Part shown: piece after piece, positions 24,257-31,633 of the stretch
How positions within the stretch are numbered: the first letter of the stretch is position 1
Layout: every line of letters starts with the position of its first letter
Assembly: GCA_014656495.1 (NCBI GenBank)
Contig: BNCN01000007.1
Location: 124,001-188,000, forward strand
DNA from: Comamonas sp. KCTC 72670
GTDB taxonomy: Bacteria > Myxococcota > Myxococcia > Myxococcales > Myxococcaceae
Direction of reading: 5' to 3'
Length of the DNA: 64,000 nt
Made by a program: the position numbers and the translations under genes
The notes under the pieces: generated by a model
What the model was told of the DNA's origin: nothing
Seen by the model: the letters and a program-made list of their open reading frames with translations, nothing else
Database searches by the model: none

Positions 24257-24868
24257 CTACCTTGAGCCCCACCGCTCATGACCGTTCGCATCCTGAACAC
24301 CGGCCACAGCGTCACCGCGCCAGACAACAAGAAATCGGCGTGGCAAGGCCATCGCGTCCACAAGGCGAGGCCGCAGACGAAGCAGATGCCACACGCGAAG
24401 AGCCGTCAGAACGCGTTCACGCTCTCCTTCCACCACACGCCCGATGAACCACCCGGAGTCTCCAGACGGGGCATCAGGTGCTCGCTCCATGAAGACATCT
24501 GTCTCGGACAGGCATCCCTCCTCGAGAACCACTTTGTCCCAGAGGTTGACCTGCTCCGGCTCGACGCCGAGGCCGCGCGCGAAGTGAATCTCCCGGGCCA
24601 GGAGGCTCAGAAGCGGGGACACATCGTCCTCGTCCGCATCAACCGAGTCCCCCTCAATCCGAGGGCACCCCAGCCACAGTGCCGTTCCTCGCTGCCGCAG
24701 AGCGAGGATCAAGCCGCCGTAATTGAGCGTCTCGCCGTCCTTGAAGACGCTCCCCGCTGAAACCATCGCCTCGACCGTGCGAAGGAGGCGCTCTGCGAGC
24801 GGAGCCACCCCTTCCTGGCAGGACACGGAGAACCGCTGCCGGCCGATGACGCGCGAGAGCTCAGCCAT
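24257..24868 (-). CDS. Hypothetical acidic protein, immunity-like
   Basis: The 203-residue protein begins MAELSRVIGRQRFSVSCQEG and has a helical N-terminus, a patch FKDGETLNYGGLILALRQRG, an acidic middle (EGDSVDADEDDVSPLL) and a tryptophan-containing C-terminal half (SGDSGWFIGRVVEGERERVL). Size, charge and position in an island next to a toxin cassette suggest a stand-alone immunity protein, possibly of the Imm33-like kind, but the resemblance is weak and I would not name a family. Codon use looks like that of real genes here, and the minus-strand frame is uninterrupted. It has no obvious partner gene. Confidence 0.6.
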   Translation of the reverse strand: MAELSRVIGRQRFSVSCQEGVAPLAERLLRTVEAMVSAGSVFKDGETLNYGGLILALRQRGTALWLGCPRIEGDSVDADEDDVSPLLSLLAREIHFARGLGVEPEQVNLWDKVVLEEGCLSETDVFMERAPDAPSGDSGWFIGRVVEGERERVLTALRVWHLLRLRPRLVDAMALPRRFLVVWRGDAVAGVQDANGHERWGSR

Positions 24869-25043
24869 TCGTTTCTATCCCCGGATGACGGCACGGCCAG
24901 CCCGGCCCCCTCACGGAGAACGTGCTGGACTGTATGCCCCGAAGCACCGTCCGCCCGAGGCGCCGCGTTCACCCCGCATCATGAGGCCCCCATCTGACCC
25001 CAGGGCCGTGATTTCTCCCCCTGGACGTCAGCCCTGCCCCCTC

Positions 25044-25172
25044 TCCCCCGTCAACCACCCCACTGCATCGTTCCCATTGCCCACGGCGCGGCATGTGGTA
25101 TAGAGCCGCCCCGAAGCGCTGCTTCCCGGGGCGTCACGTCCGAAACGGTTGCATGGACACCGGGCGAGCAGG
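25044..25172 (+). repeat. Right copy of the island-flanking direct repeat, the tRNA-Met leader
   Basis: This copy matches 12469-12575 in the same orientation and carries about 25 extra bases (around CATCGTTCCCATTGCCC) that restore a normal promoter spacing. It lies directly upstream of the tRNA-Met gene. The 175 bases before it (24869-25043) hold nothing I recognise. Confidence 0.85.
25077..25104 (+). promoter_or_regulatory. Promoter of the tRNA-Met gene
   Basis: TTGCCC (25077-25082), a 16-base spacer and TATAGA (25099-25104) form a plausible housekeeping promoter. The transcript would carry a leader of about 115 nt, including a GCCCCG...CGGGGC hairpin, before the tRNA. Confidence 0.55.
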
Positions 25173-25225
25173 TAGGAAGGCAGTAGCAGTTCCGCAGTAA
25201 AAGCCGTAGGTTGCAGTCCACTTAC

Positions 25226-25299
25226 GGCCAGGTAGCTCACCTGGTTAGAGCGGCGGTCTCATAATCCGCAGGTAGTCAGTTCAAGTCTGACCCTGGCCA
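25226..25299 (+). tRNA. tRNA-Met, elongator type (anticodon CAT)
   Basis: The acceptor stem GGCCAGG pairs perfectly with CCTGGCC. The D-arm is GCTC ACCTGGTTA GAGC, and the T-arm is GTCAG TTCAAGT CTGAC. The anticodon loop reads CT-CAT-AA. The elongator type is suggested by the seven perfect acceptor pairs, whereas initiator tRNAs mispair at the first position. One anticodon-stem position (31-39) is T-T, a mild oddity. CCA is not encoded. A tRNA-Ile with modified CAT is a less likely alternative. Confidence 0.88.
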
Positions 25300-25301
25300 C
25301 T

Positions 25302-25342
25302 ACCCCGGCGTCACCTCACGGTGGCACCGGGGTTTTTCTTTT
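25302..25342 (+). terminator. Terminator of the tRNA-Met gene
   Basis: ACCCCGGCGTCACC and GGTGGCACCGGGGT form a long stem with one mismatch and one wobble, followed at once by TTTTTCTTTT. Confidence 0.85.
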
Positions 25343-25353
25343 CCGGGGCGCTC

Positions 25354-25788
25354 TCAGCCCGCCGCGTCCAGCATCCACACGTGGCCGTCCGGGTCCTTGA
25401 ACGTCCCCGAGTACCCCCAGGGCTGCCTCGCCGGTGGGGCCGGGACCTCCGCCCCCGCCTCCCGCGCCTTGGCGACGAGCGCGTCCACCTGGGCCTCCGT
25501 CTCCAGCGACAGGCCCAGGATGCACTCGGAGACGCCCTGCTCCGCCACCCGGTTGCCGCCCGCCACCCAGCCGAACCCGCCCGTGGGGATGAGCATCAGG
25601 CTGACGCCCGCGTTGAGCCGGAAGTGGACGGGCTCGGGCATCGCGTCGCCCTCCGTCTCGGCCATGAGGGCGAAGCCGAGCCCCTCCCGGTAGAACCGAA
25701 AGGCCCTCGCCAGGTCTCGCGTCGGGAGACTCACGATGACATGGGGACCGCCCGGTGCACGGGCCTTCAAGGAATCATGCGCTGCCAC
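25354..25788 (-). CDS. VOC (glyoxalase/bleomycin-resistance) superfamily protein
   Basis: The protein has 144 residues from the GTG at 25788, which has GGAGG five bases upstream; longer versions lack a ribosome site. It shows the two beta-alpha-beta-beta-beta modules of the VOC fold: HVIVSLPTRDLARAFRFYREGLGF at the start and, at the end, the metal- or substrate-binding strand GYSGTFKDPDGHVWMLDAAG. Proteins of this shape are often lactoylglutathione-lyase-like enzymes or drug-binding proteins, but the sequence does not identify a substrate. It lies convergent to the tRNA-Met unit. Confidence 0.85.
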   Translation of the reverse strand: MAAHDSLKARAPGGPHVIVSLPTRDLARAFRFYREGLGFALMAETEGDAMPEPVHFRLNAGVSLMLIPTGGFGWVAGGNRVAEQGVSECILGLSLETEAQVDALVAKAREAGAEVPAPPARQPWGYSGTFKDPDGHVWMLDAAG

Positions 25789-25856
25789 GACGACCTCCAG
25801 GGAAGGGGTTCCTGCGGGTGAGACGGCCCGCGGCACCCGAAATCATCGCTCCCTGG

Positions 25857-25889
25857 AGAAAAGGCCGGGGCACTCCCGCCACCCCGGCC
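25857..25889 (-). terminator. Terminator of the lipoprotein gene
   Basis: On the minus strand GGCCGGGG and CCCCGGCC form a perfect 8-bp stem with an 11-base loop, followed by TTTTCT. Confidence 0.8.
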
Positions 25890-25899
25890 CGGGTACGGC

Positions 25900-26412
25900 C
25901 TACTGGCAGTCGCTCAGCGGGAAGTTGTAGTCGCGGCGGGGCGTCTGGCCCGGCTCCTGGTTGATGGCCGCGACGCTCAGGTCGCTGTAGCTCACCGTCG
26001 TGCTGCTCCCGAGGACCATCTGCGTCCGCTGCACGCGCGTGGTGGACAGGATCACCTTGCCCAGGATGTTGCCCGGCCGGACGCTGAAGCAGTTCAGGAT
26101 GCGCGGGTCCACCGTGGAGCGGCGGCACTGCTCGTACTGCCCCAGCACGAGGCGCGTCATGCCGTCGGGGGACTCGGAGTTGCGGTCCTCGAACGTGTAG
26201 GTGGCCTCGAACCCGGTCGCCGCCTGGACGACCTCCAGATACGAGCCGCCCTGGAACTCGTCACAGCGCAGCACCAGGTCGCCCACCGCGCCCTGCTTCA
26301 CCTCCACCGTGTCGCCCACCACCTCGCCACCCTGCGGCGCGGCGCCGTCACAGCCCGCGCCCAGCAGGGCGCCCATCAGAACCATCGCGGAAAAACGGAT
26401 CGGGGAACGCAT
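25900..26412 (-). CDS. Small secreted lipoprotein of unknown function
   Basis: The 170-residue protein starts MRSPIRFSAMVLMGALLGAG and has a lipobox ending at Cys21 (GAGC). The mature part has several cysteines (CDEF, QCRRS, NCFS and a C-terminal DCQ) that probably form disulfides, and the strand-rich pattern suggests a beta-sandwich. I do not recognise a family. AGGAG lies ten bases before the ATG, and a clear terminator follows the gene, so it is a single-gene unit. Export and lipidation are well supported; function is unknown. Confidence 0.8.
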   Translation of the reverse strand: MRSPIRFSAMVLMGALLGAGCDGAAPQGGEVVGDTVEVKQGAVGDLVLRCDEFQGGSYLEVVQAATGFEATYTFEDRNSESPDGMTRLVLGQYEQCRRSTVDPRILNCFSVRPGNILGKVILSTTRVQRTQMVLGSSTTVSYSDLSVAAINQEPGQTPRRDYNFPLSDCQ

Positions 26413-26522
26413 GTCAGCTCCTGGAGAAAAGTCCGGGTCAGCCCGGACCTCCCGCATCGAAGCTTTTCCTGCACTCCTCTGCAATCCACGACTTCGTGAC
26501 AGGCGTGTTCCCGAACGTTCCG

Positions 26523-27095
26523 TCACGGCATCCGGAGCGCCGTCCACAGCGACAGCGCGCCGAAGATGAAGAACAGGCTGGCGGCGGCCCAGCGCACCCA
26601 CTTCATCTGCACGCGCCCGGCGATCCGGTCTCCCAGGAACACCGCGAGCCCGTCCGACAGCATCATCCCCGCCGTGGTGCCCAGCGTCACGATGACGGGC
26701 GCCTGGTAGCGCGCGGCCACGGCCATGGTGGCGAACTGCGTCTTGTCCCCCATCTCCGCGAGGAAGAAGAGCACCACCGTGGTGAGGAACGCCCCGTAGC
26801 GAGGCGGCTTGCCGCCCTCTTCATCCAGCGTGTCCGGCTTGAGCGTCCACAGACCGAAGCCGATGAACAGCACCGCCAGCAGCAGCGCCATCCACTTCGC
26901 CGGGACATGCGCGGACACCCAACTGCCCACGCTGGAGGCCAGCGCATGATTGGCGATGGTGGCGACGAAGATGCCCGCCAGCACGTGCCACGGCTTGCGA
27001 AACCGCGTGGCCAGGGAGAACGCGAGCAGCTGCGTCTTGTCCCCCATCTCACTGGCGGCAACCAACACGAACGAACCGATGAACGCTTCCAACAT
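26523..27095 (-). CDS. GDT1/UPF0016-family (TMEM165-like) cation transporter
   Basis: The 190-residue membrane protein has six helices in two related halves, each with the family signature E-x-G-D-K-T-Q: SEMGDKTQ near residues 14-21 and AEMGDKTQ in the second half. GDT1 proteins exchange Mn2+ or Ca2+ for protons. A yybP-ykoY riboswitch just upstream strongly supports a manganese export role, since that element turns genes on when Mn2+ is high. A single gene, it runs toward a lipoprotein gene on the same strand and is separated from it by about 110 bp. Confidence 0.93.
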   Translation of the reverse strand: MLEAFIGSFVLVAASEMGDKTQLLAFSLATRFRKPWHVLAGIFVATIANHALASSVGSWVSAHVPAKWMALLLAVLFIGFGLWTLKPDTLDEEGGKPPRYGAFLTTVVLFFLAEMGDKTQFATMAVAARYQAPVIVTLGTTAGMMLSDGLAVFLGDRIAGRVQMKWVRWAAASLFFIFGALSLWTALRMP

Positions 27096-27194
27096 GACCA
27101 CCCCTCGCGATGCGTGGCCGGGGTTCGGGCTCGTGGAAGCGTCAGGGAAGCACGCGCACGACGGACCTCGGCCAGGAAGAAACGACAGCTCCTG

Positions 27195-27312
27195 TCCGAA
27201 GGTCTCGTTCGTCTCGCGAACCTCACGAGGTGGGGGCCCGGGCTGTTTCCAGCCAGTATGTCGAGCGCCCCGCCGCCAGCCACGCTGGCGTGAACTACTC
27301 CCCTTACGTGAG
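27195..27312 (-). ncRNA. yybP-ykoY manganese riboswitch
   Basis: On the minus strand, upstream of the GDT1-family gene, the sequence has the two conserved loops of this aptamer: GGGGAGTAG (27303-27295) and GACGAACGAGACC (27213-27201). Between them lie helices, including CGCCAGCG-TGGC and GGCTGGAAACAGCC. The separation and order match the class. Boundaries are estimates. About 100 bases of leader remain before the ATG for the expression platform. The rest of the 377-bp gap up to the RHH gene holds nothing else I recognise. Confidence 0.85.
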
Positions 27313-27472
27313 GCGCGAAGTAACAGCGCCCCTCCCCCGGTGTCAACGCCGCCTGAGGCGCACCGTGCGCGGCTGCCCACCGGCGCATTTTTTGACGGAG
27401 CGCCCGTCCGCCCGCCTAATGCCGGGCACAGGCAGGTAGCTGCCTGTAGCAGCCACGCCCGGAGGAAGTCCG

Positions 27473-27730
27473 ATGCAGGATGGAAGCGCCAGTCCCCTGA
27501 GCCCCGAGGCTCCGTCGTCCCCGGCGGCCACGGAAGTGTCTGTCGACGTCCGTGGCCCGGACGCCGACATTGTCTCCACCCACGTCCTCGTTCCCGAGGA
27601 GCAGGTCCAGAAGCTGCGCGAGCTGGCGCGGCGGACCCGCATCCACCAGAGCGAGTACCTCCGCGAGGCCGTGGACGACCTGCTCAGCAAGTACGGCCGC
27701 GGCACGCCCAAGGAGGAAGGCCAGTCATGA
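27473..27730 (+). CDS. Ribbon-helix-helix DNA-binding protein
   Basis: The 85-residue protein has a disordered N-terminus followed by a ribbon-helix-helix fold: STHVLVPEEQVQKLRELARRTRIHQSEYLREAVDDLLSK-type pattern at about residues 34-75, where the strand is followed by two helices. Such proteins are dimeric repressors and are often antitoxins. A strong GGAGGAAG ribosome site precedes it. Its stop overlaps the start of the next 57-residue gene (ATGA), so the two are coupled. Confidence 0.8.
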   Translation: MQDGSASPLSPEAPSSPAATEVSVDVRGPDADIVSTHVLVPEEQVQKLRELARRTRIHQSEYLREAVDDLLSKYGRGTPKEEGQS

Positions 27731-27900
27731 GGGCAGCCGCTGTCGCGTCCCGCGCGTCCCTCCCCCGCACGCGCGAGTTCATGCCCGCTCCGATGCTGCG
27801 CGACGCAGACGCGGCTCGCACACCTCGCACGCGCCTGGACGCCGAGCGGCCGGCCTCGATTCGTGAGGCCATCTTCCGCTGGTTGGATCAGGAACTGTAG
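27727..27900 (+). CDS. Small hypothetical protein coupled to the RHH gene
   Basis: The 57-residue, basic protein begins in a 4-bp overlap with the RHH gene. It has an arginine-rich middle and a C-terminal amphipathic helix (ASIREAIFRWLDQEL). I do not recognise a family. The coupling suggests that it works with the RHH protein, for instance as a partner of a toxin-antitoxin-like pair, but it has no toxin motif. A 10-bp hairpin follows the stop. Confidence 0.55.
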   Translation: MRAAAVASRASLPRTREFMPAPMLRDADAARTPRTRLDAERPASIREAIFRWLDQEL

Positions 27901-27906
27901 GACAGT

Positions 27907-27936
27907 GCGTCCGGCCCCGCATTGGTGGCCGGACGC
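27907..27936 (+). terminator. T-less hairpin after the RHH pair
   Basis: GCGTCCGGCC and GGCCGGACGC form a perfect 10-bp stem with a 10-base loop just after the stop codon at 27900. No T-run follows. Confidence 0.5.
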
Positions 27937-27986
27937 GGCCCAGGGGTAGGCTCCGGCATCCCTTTCTTCCAGGAGCCCCACACCCC

Positions 27987-28484
27987 ATGCGTCTCCCGAT
28001 ACTCAGCGCCGCCCTTGCCTTCGCCACCGTGGGCTGCGCCACGTCTGGCTTCGACAAGCTCTACCCCGGCATGACCTCCCATCAGGTCGTCGAGGCCATG
28101 GGCTCGGGCCCGTCGCGGGCGCAGGAGTATCCCGACAGCTCCACCGCCTGGTACTACGGCGATGACCGCTGCGTGCTGATGCGCGACGACAAGCTCGTCG
28201 CCAAGGCCACGTCCGAGGACAACGCCACCATCAACACCCCCATGGTGTCGGTGCGCGACACGTCCAAGGCCCTGTGCGCGCCCGAGGGCTACACGGCGGC
28301 GGAGCAGCGGCAGCAGACCATCGAGACGCCCTTCGGCACCCTCAAGGGCAACATCGACCCGAAGGCCGCCTACGAGAAGGTGAAGGGCGTCGTCACCGGA
28401 AAGAATGGGGAGAAGGCTCCGGCGCAGACGGAGCCTTCGACGCCCGCCCCTGAAGGGGAGCAGGCCGCCTCCCCCACGCCGTAA
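27987..28484 (+). CDS. Small lipoprotein (SmpA/BamE-like pattern)
   Basis: The 165-residue protein has a signal peptide with lipobox (AFATVGC, Cys17). It then has the segment GFDKLYPGMTSHQVVEAMGSGPS, which resembles the opening of SmpA/BamE-type small domains (a Y-x-G-M-T turn followed by a helix and a G-x-P). The remaining part has YYGDDRCVLM and a C-terminal low-complexity Pro/Glu/Thr tail. A role in outer-membrane assembly is only a possibility. AGGAG lies before the ATG. Confidence 0.7.
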   Translation: MRLPILSAALAFATVGCATSGFDKLYPGMTSHQVVEAMGSGPSRAQEYPDSSTAWYYGDDRCVLMRDDKLVAKATSEDNATINTPMVSVRDTSKALCAPEGYTAAEQRQQTIETPFGTLKGNIDPKAAYEKVKGVVTGKNGEKAPAQTEPSTPAPEGEQAASPTP

Positions 28485-28509
28485 CCGCGCGTTGGAAGCG
28501 GCCCCGCGC

Positions 28510-29577
28510 TCAGGCGGAAGGGGCCGCCGCCTCGCCGTCCTTGTCGTCCAGCTTGCCCGCGATGTCCTTGAACGACAGGTGGCCCATGGACAGCAGGATG
28601 AGGCCCAGGCCCACCTGCTGCACCGTCTGGCACAGCCACATGACGTTGGCGTAGGCCAGCCCGCTGGCGTTCACCGCCGCTGCCGGGAGGAAGAGGCTCA
28701 GGCCCACCTTCGTCGCCGCCTGGAAGGTGCCCATCATCCCGGGCGCCGCGGGAATCATCAGCCCCACCACCAGCACGCCGAGCACCACGTAGGCCTCGAA
28801 CAGCGACAGGTCCATGGGCTCGCACACGGTGCCGGGCGCCGCGCCCGAGCAGTCGAAGGCGTTGGCCAGCATCGACATGCCCGCCCCGTTCACGCCCCAG
28901 TACAGCGCCGTGTAGATGAAGAAGAGGACCACCTGCCGGCCCTTCGGGAGCTGCCGCATGGCGCCCACGAAGGTGTCGACGATGTCCGCGACCTTGTCCG
29001 CCACGGGCGGCGCGAGCCGGCCCACCGTGGCCCGCACGAGCGCCACCGTGCGCTGCTGCTGCCACAGGCCGAAGAGCAGGAACGCCAGGCCTCCGCCGAA
29101 CACGGCGAACATCAGCCACGAGCCCAGCTTGACGTAGCGAATCTCCGGCGTCTCGGTGGGGACGAAGAAGAGGAGCACCCGCAGCATCGCCGCCACGGCG
29201 AGGCCGTCCACGATGCGCTCCAGCACCACCGACGTCATGGCCGCGCTGCGGCGGATGCCACTGCGCTGGGCGATGAGGAAGGGCCGGGCGAACTCCCCCA
29301 GGCGGAAGGGCAGCACCAGCAGCATCATGAAGCCGATGCCGGAGGCCTCGTTCAGCTTGCGGAAGGGGACCTGCTCCAGTCCCGACAGCAGACAGCCCCA
29401 GCGCAGGGTGCGGAACACGTGGATGGCCAGGAGGCAGCCGAAGTACGGCACCAGCCATGCGTAGTTGGCCGACTTGAGGCTGGCCAGCTGGGTGGCCCAA
29501 TCCGTGTCCCGGAAGGCCCACCACATGAAGAGGAAGGTGACCAGGAGGCTGGCCAGGAGTTTGACGGCGCGTTTCAC
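28510..29577 (-). CDS. YbhN/UPF0104-type lysylphosphatidylglycerol-synthase-like membrane protein
   Basis: The 355-residue protein has about eight membrane helices and the family features LPFRLGEFARPFLIA and the later IPAAPGMMGTFQAATKVGLSL. Such proteins are lipid flippases or transporters related to the MprF membrane domain. Two GTG starts are possible, 29577 and 29598; the latter overlaps the stop of the upstream CpsB-like gene as GTGA, but no strong ribosome site decides. It shares a run with the CpsB-like and YacG genes (all minus strand). Confidence 0.85.
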   Translation of the reverse strand: MKRAVKLLASLLVTFLFMWWAFRDTDWATQLASLKSANYAWLVPYFGCLLAIHVFRTLRWGCLLSGLEQVPFRKLNEASGIGFMMLLVLPFRLGEFARPFLIAQRSGIRRSAAMTSVVLERIVDGLAVAAMLRVLLFFVPTETPEIRYVKLGSWLMFAVFGGGLAFLLFGLWQQQRTVALVRATVGRLAPPVADKVADIVDTFVGAMRQLPKGRQVVLFFIYTALYWGVNGAGMSMLANAFDCSGAAPGTVCEPMDLSLFEAYVVLGVLVVGLMIPAAPGMMGTFQAATKVGLSLFLPAAAVNASGLAYANVMWLCQTVQQVGLGLILLSMGHLSFKDIAGKLDDKDGEAAAPSA

Positions 29578-29594
29578 AGAGGCCGGGTATACCG

Positions 29595-30326
29595 TCACTC
29601 CGGGTCCGACTCCAGCGACTCCCCGGCCAGCAAGCGCGAGGGGTTGTCCCTCATGAGACAGGCGAAGGCCGCCTCCCCTGCCCTGCTCCGCAGCTCCACC
29701 AGCGAGCGCCCCACCCAGTCCCGCGCTCCCACCGGACCGTGCAGGTCCGTGGCGCCCACGGCGTAGAGGCCGTCCTCCAGGAAGGCCCGCGCCAGCTTCT
29801 TGGGCGTGCCGCCGTAGCGGCCGATGAGCGCTCCGACATCCAATTGTAACAAAGCCCCGGCGCGAACCGCCTCCGCCGCGCGGCCCTTGCGCTCGAACTC
29901 CAGGCACCGCTCGGGGTGCGCGAGCAGCGGCACCACGCCCTTGGTCCGGATGCGGAACAGGATGTCCGGCAGGGCAGGAACGGGCGCGGTGTAGGGCAGC
30001 TCGACGAGCACGTAGCGGCCCGGCCCCAGCTTGCGCGCCTGCGGCGTGGTGAGGCCGCGCAGGAAGGCATCGTCGAGCACGTTCTCCGCGTTGCGCCCCA
30101 GCGTCAGCGGAATCCGCTCACGCGCCAGGGCCGCCTCGAGCTCGGCGCGGCGGGCGTCCACGACGTCGACCGGCGCGTACTCGGGCCGGGCGTGCGGGCT
30201 GGGCGCGACGGTGGAGAAGCCGAGGTCGACCAGCGCGCGCGCCATCTCCAGCGCGTCATCCAGGGTGCGAGCCCCGTCATCCACGCCAGGGAGGAGGTGG
30301 CAGTGCAGGTCGACGAAGCCGCTCAT
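29595..30326 (-). CDS. CpsB/CapC-type PHP-family tyrosine phosphatase
   Basis: The 243-residue protein starts with the PHP metal-binding motif DLHCHLLPGVDDG (about residues 6-18). It continues with APSPHARPEY, NAENVLDD and HPERCLEF, and ends with the DLHGP motif: the set of histidines, aspartates and glutamates that bind metal ions in CpsB/Wzb-like phosphatases. Family members dephosphorylate the tyrosine kinases that control exopolysaccharide chain length. Its ATG overlaps the stop of the yacG gene. No polysaccharide cluster is present here. Confidence 0.85.
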   Translation of the reverse strand: MSGFVDLHCHLLPGVDDGARTLDDALEMARALVDLGFSTVAPSPHARPEYAPVDVVDARRAELEAALARERIPLTLGRNAENVLDDAFLRGLTTPQARKLGPGRYVLVELPYTAPVPALPDILFRIRTKGVVPLLAHPERCLEFERKGRAAEAVRAGALLQLDVGALIGRYGGTPKKLARAFLEDGLYAVGATDLHGPVGARDWVGRSLVELRSRAGEAAFACLMRDNPSRLLAGESLESDPE

Positions 30327-30532
30327 GCGTCGCCGCGCTGCCGGTCCGGATGGCTGTCCGTGGGCAGCTCGTCTTCCTGCTCATCCGCCTGCCGGTCCGG
30401 CACGCGGTACTCTTCCCCCAGCCACCGGCCGAGGTCCACGGCGCGGCAGCGCTTGGAGCAGAAGGGAAAAGCGGCGTTCTCCGTGCGAGGAGGAACGGGC
30501 TTCTGGCAGATGGCACACGTCAGGGAGCTCAT
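30323..30532 (-). CDS. yacG: YacG-type zinc-ribbon gyrase inhibitor
   Basis: The 69-residue protein has the four-cysteine zinc site: CAICQ near residue 6 and FCSKRC near residue 27, followed by DLGRWLGEEYRVPD. These are the YacG hallmarks. YacG binds GyrB and inhibits gyrase. The acidic, charged C-terminal tail is a normal variable region. Its stop overlaps the start of the CpsB-like gene by 4 bp. Confidence 0.9.
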   Translation of the reverse strand: MSSLTCAICQKPVPPRTENAAFPFCSKRCRAVDLGRWLGEEYRVPDRQADEQEDELPTDSHPDRQRGDA

Positions 30533-30613
30533 GGTGGTCGGTGTTCTAGATAAGCGTTGACGCTCTCGCGAGCCAGGATGTTTCGTGCACACCGTTTCCA
30601 CGGAGGTTCCGCC

Positions 30614-31603
30614 ATGAAGGTCCTGCGAATCACCCGCCCCGGAGGGCCCGAGGTGCTCGCCGAAGAGGAACAGCCCGCCCCCGTTCCAGGTCCCGGGGAA
30701 ATCGTGGTCCGGGTACGGGCCTCGGCGCTCAACCGCGCGGACCTTCTGCAACTTCGCGGTCACTACCCTGCCCCACCGGACGTGGCCCCGGACATTCCCG
30801 GGCTGGAGTACGCGGGCGAGGTGCTGGCCGTGGGCCCGCGCGCCAGGCGTTTCCAGCCGGGCGACCGGGTGATGGGCCTGGTGGGCGGAGGCGCCTGGGC
30901 GGAGCAACTCGTCACCCATGAGCGCGAGGCGATGCGCCTCCCCGACGGCATGGACTTCACCGACGCGGCGGCGCTCCCGGAGGCCTACCTCACCGCGTTC
31001 GACGCGCTGGTCCTCCAGGGAGAGCTCAAGCCCGGCGAGACGGTGCTCGTCCACGCGGTGGCCAGCGGGGTCGGCTCGGCGGCGGCGCTCATCTGCCGCG
31101 CCATGGGCGCGCGCGTGGTGGGCACCGGCCGGAACGCGGCGAAGCTGGCCCGGGCGTCCGAATGGGACGTCGCGCGCACCGTGCTGTGCGGCACCCAGCC
31201 GCCGCGCTTCGCGGACGCGGTGCGTGAGGCGACGGGCGGCCGGGGCGCGGACCTGTGCCTGGACCTGGTGGGTGGAAGCTACGTTCCGGAGACGCTCGCG
31301 GCCCTGGCGCCGCGCGGGCGGCTGATGCTGGTGGGGCTGGTGGCCGGCGCGACGGCGGAGCTGAACCTGGGCGCCGTGCTGACGAAGCGCCTTCGCGTCA
31401 CGGGCACCGTGCTGCGCAGCCGCCCGCTCGAGGAGAAGATCGCGCTCGCCCAGAGCGCGGAGCGGCACCTGTTGCCGCTGTTCCGTTCGGGCGCGCTGCG
31501 GCCCGTGGTAGACGCCGTGGTGCCGCGCGCCGACATCAAGCAGGCCCTGGAGCGCATGGCGGGCAACGACTCGGTGGGCAAGCTCGTGGTGCGGTGGGAC
31601 TGA
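30614..31603 (+). CDS. NAD(P)H-quinone oxidoreductase (zeta-crystallin/PIG3 type)
   Basis: The 329-residue protein is a zinc-free medium-chain dehydrogenase/reductase. It has the GroES-like N-domain (ALNRADLLQLRGHYPAPP, DIPGLEYAGEV) and the Rossmann motif HAVASGVGSAA at about residues 155-165. TGRNAAKLA after it suggests NADPH use. The family reduces quinones by one electron or detoxifies enones. GGAGG lies eight bases before the ATG. It is divergent from the yacG gene. Confidence 0.9.
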   Translation: MKVLRITRPGGPEVLAEEEQPAPVPGPGEIVVRVRASALNRADLLQLRGHYPAPPDVAPDIPGLEYAGEVLAVGPRARRFQPGDRVMGLVGGGAWAEQLVTHEREAMRLPDGMDFTDAAALPEAYLTAFDALVLQGELKPGETVLVHAVASGVGSAAALICRAMGARVVGTGRNAAKLARASEWDVARTVLCGTQPPRFADAVREATGGRGADLCLDLVGGSYVPETLAALAPRGRLMLVGLVAGATAELNLGAVLTKRLRVTGTVLRSRPLEEKIALAQSAERHLLPLFRSGALRPVVDAVVPRADIKQALERMAGNDSVGKLVVRWD

Positions 31604-31633
31604 GCCTGACTGCCCCTTGAAGGAACACAAGCG

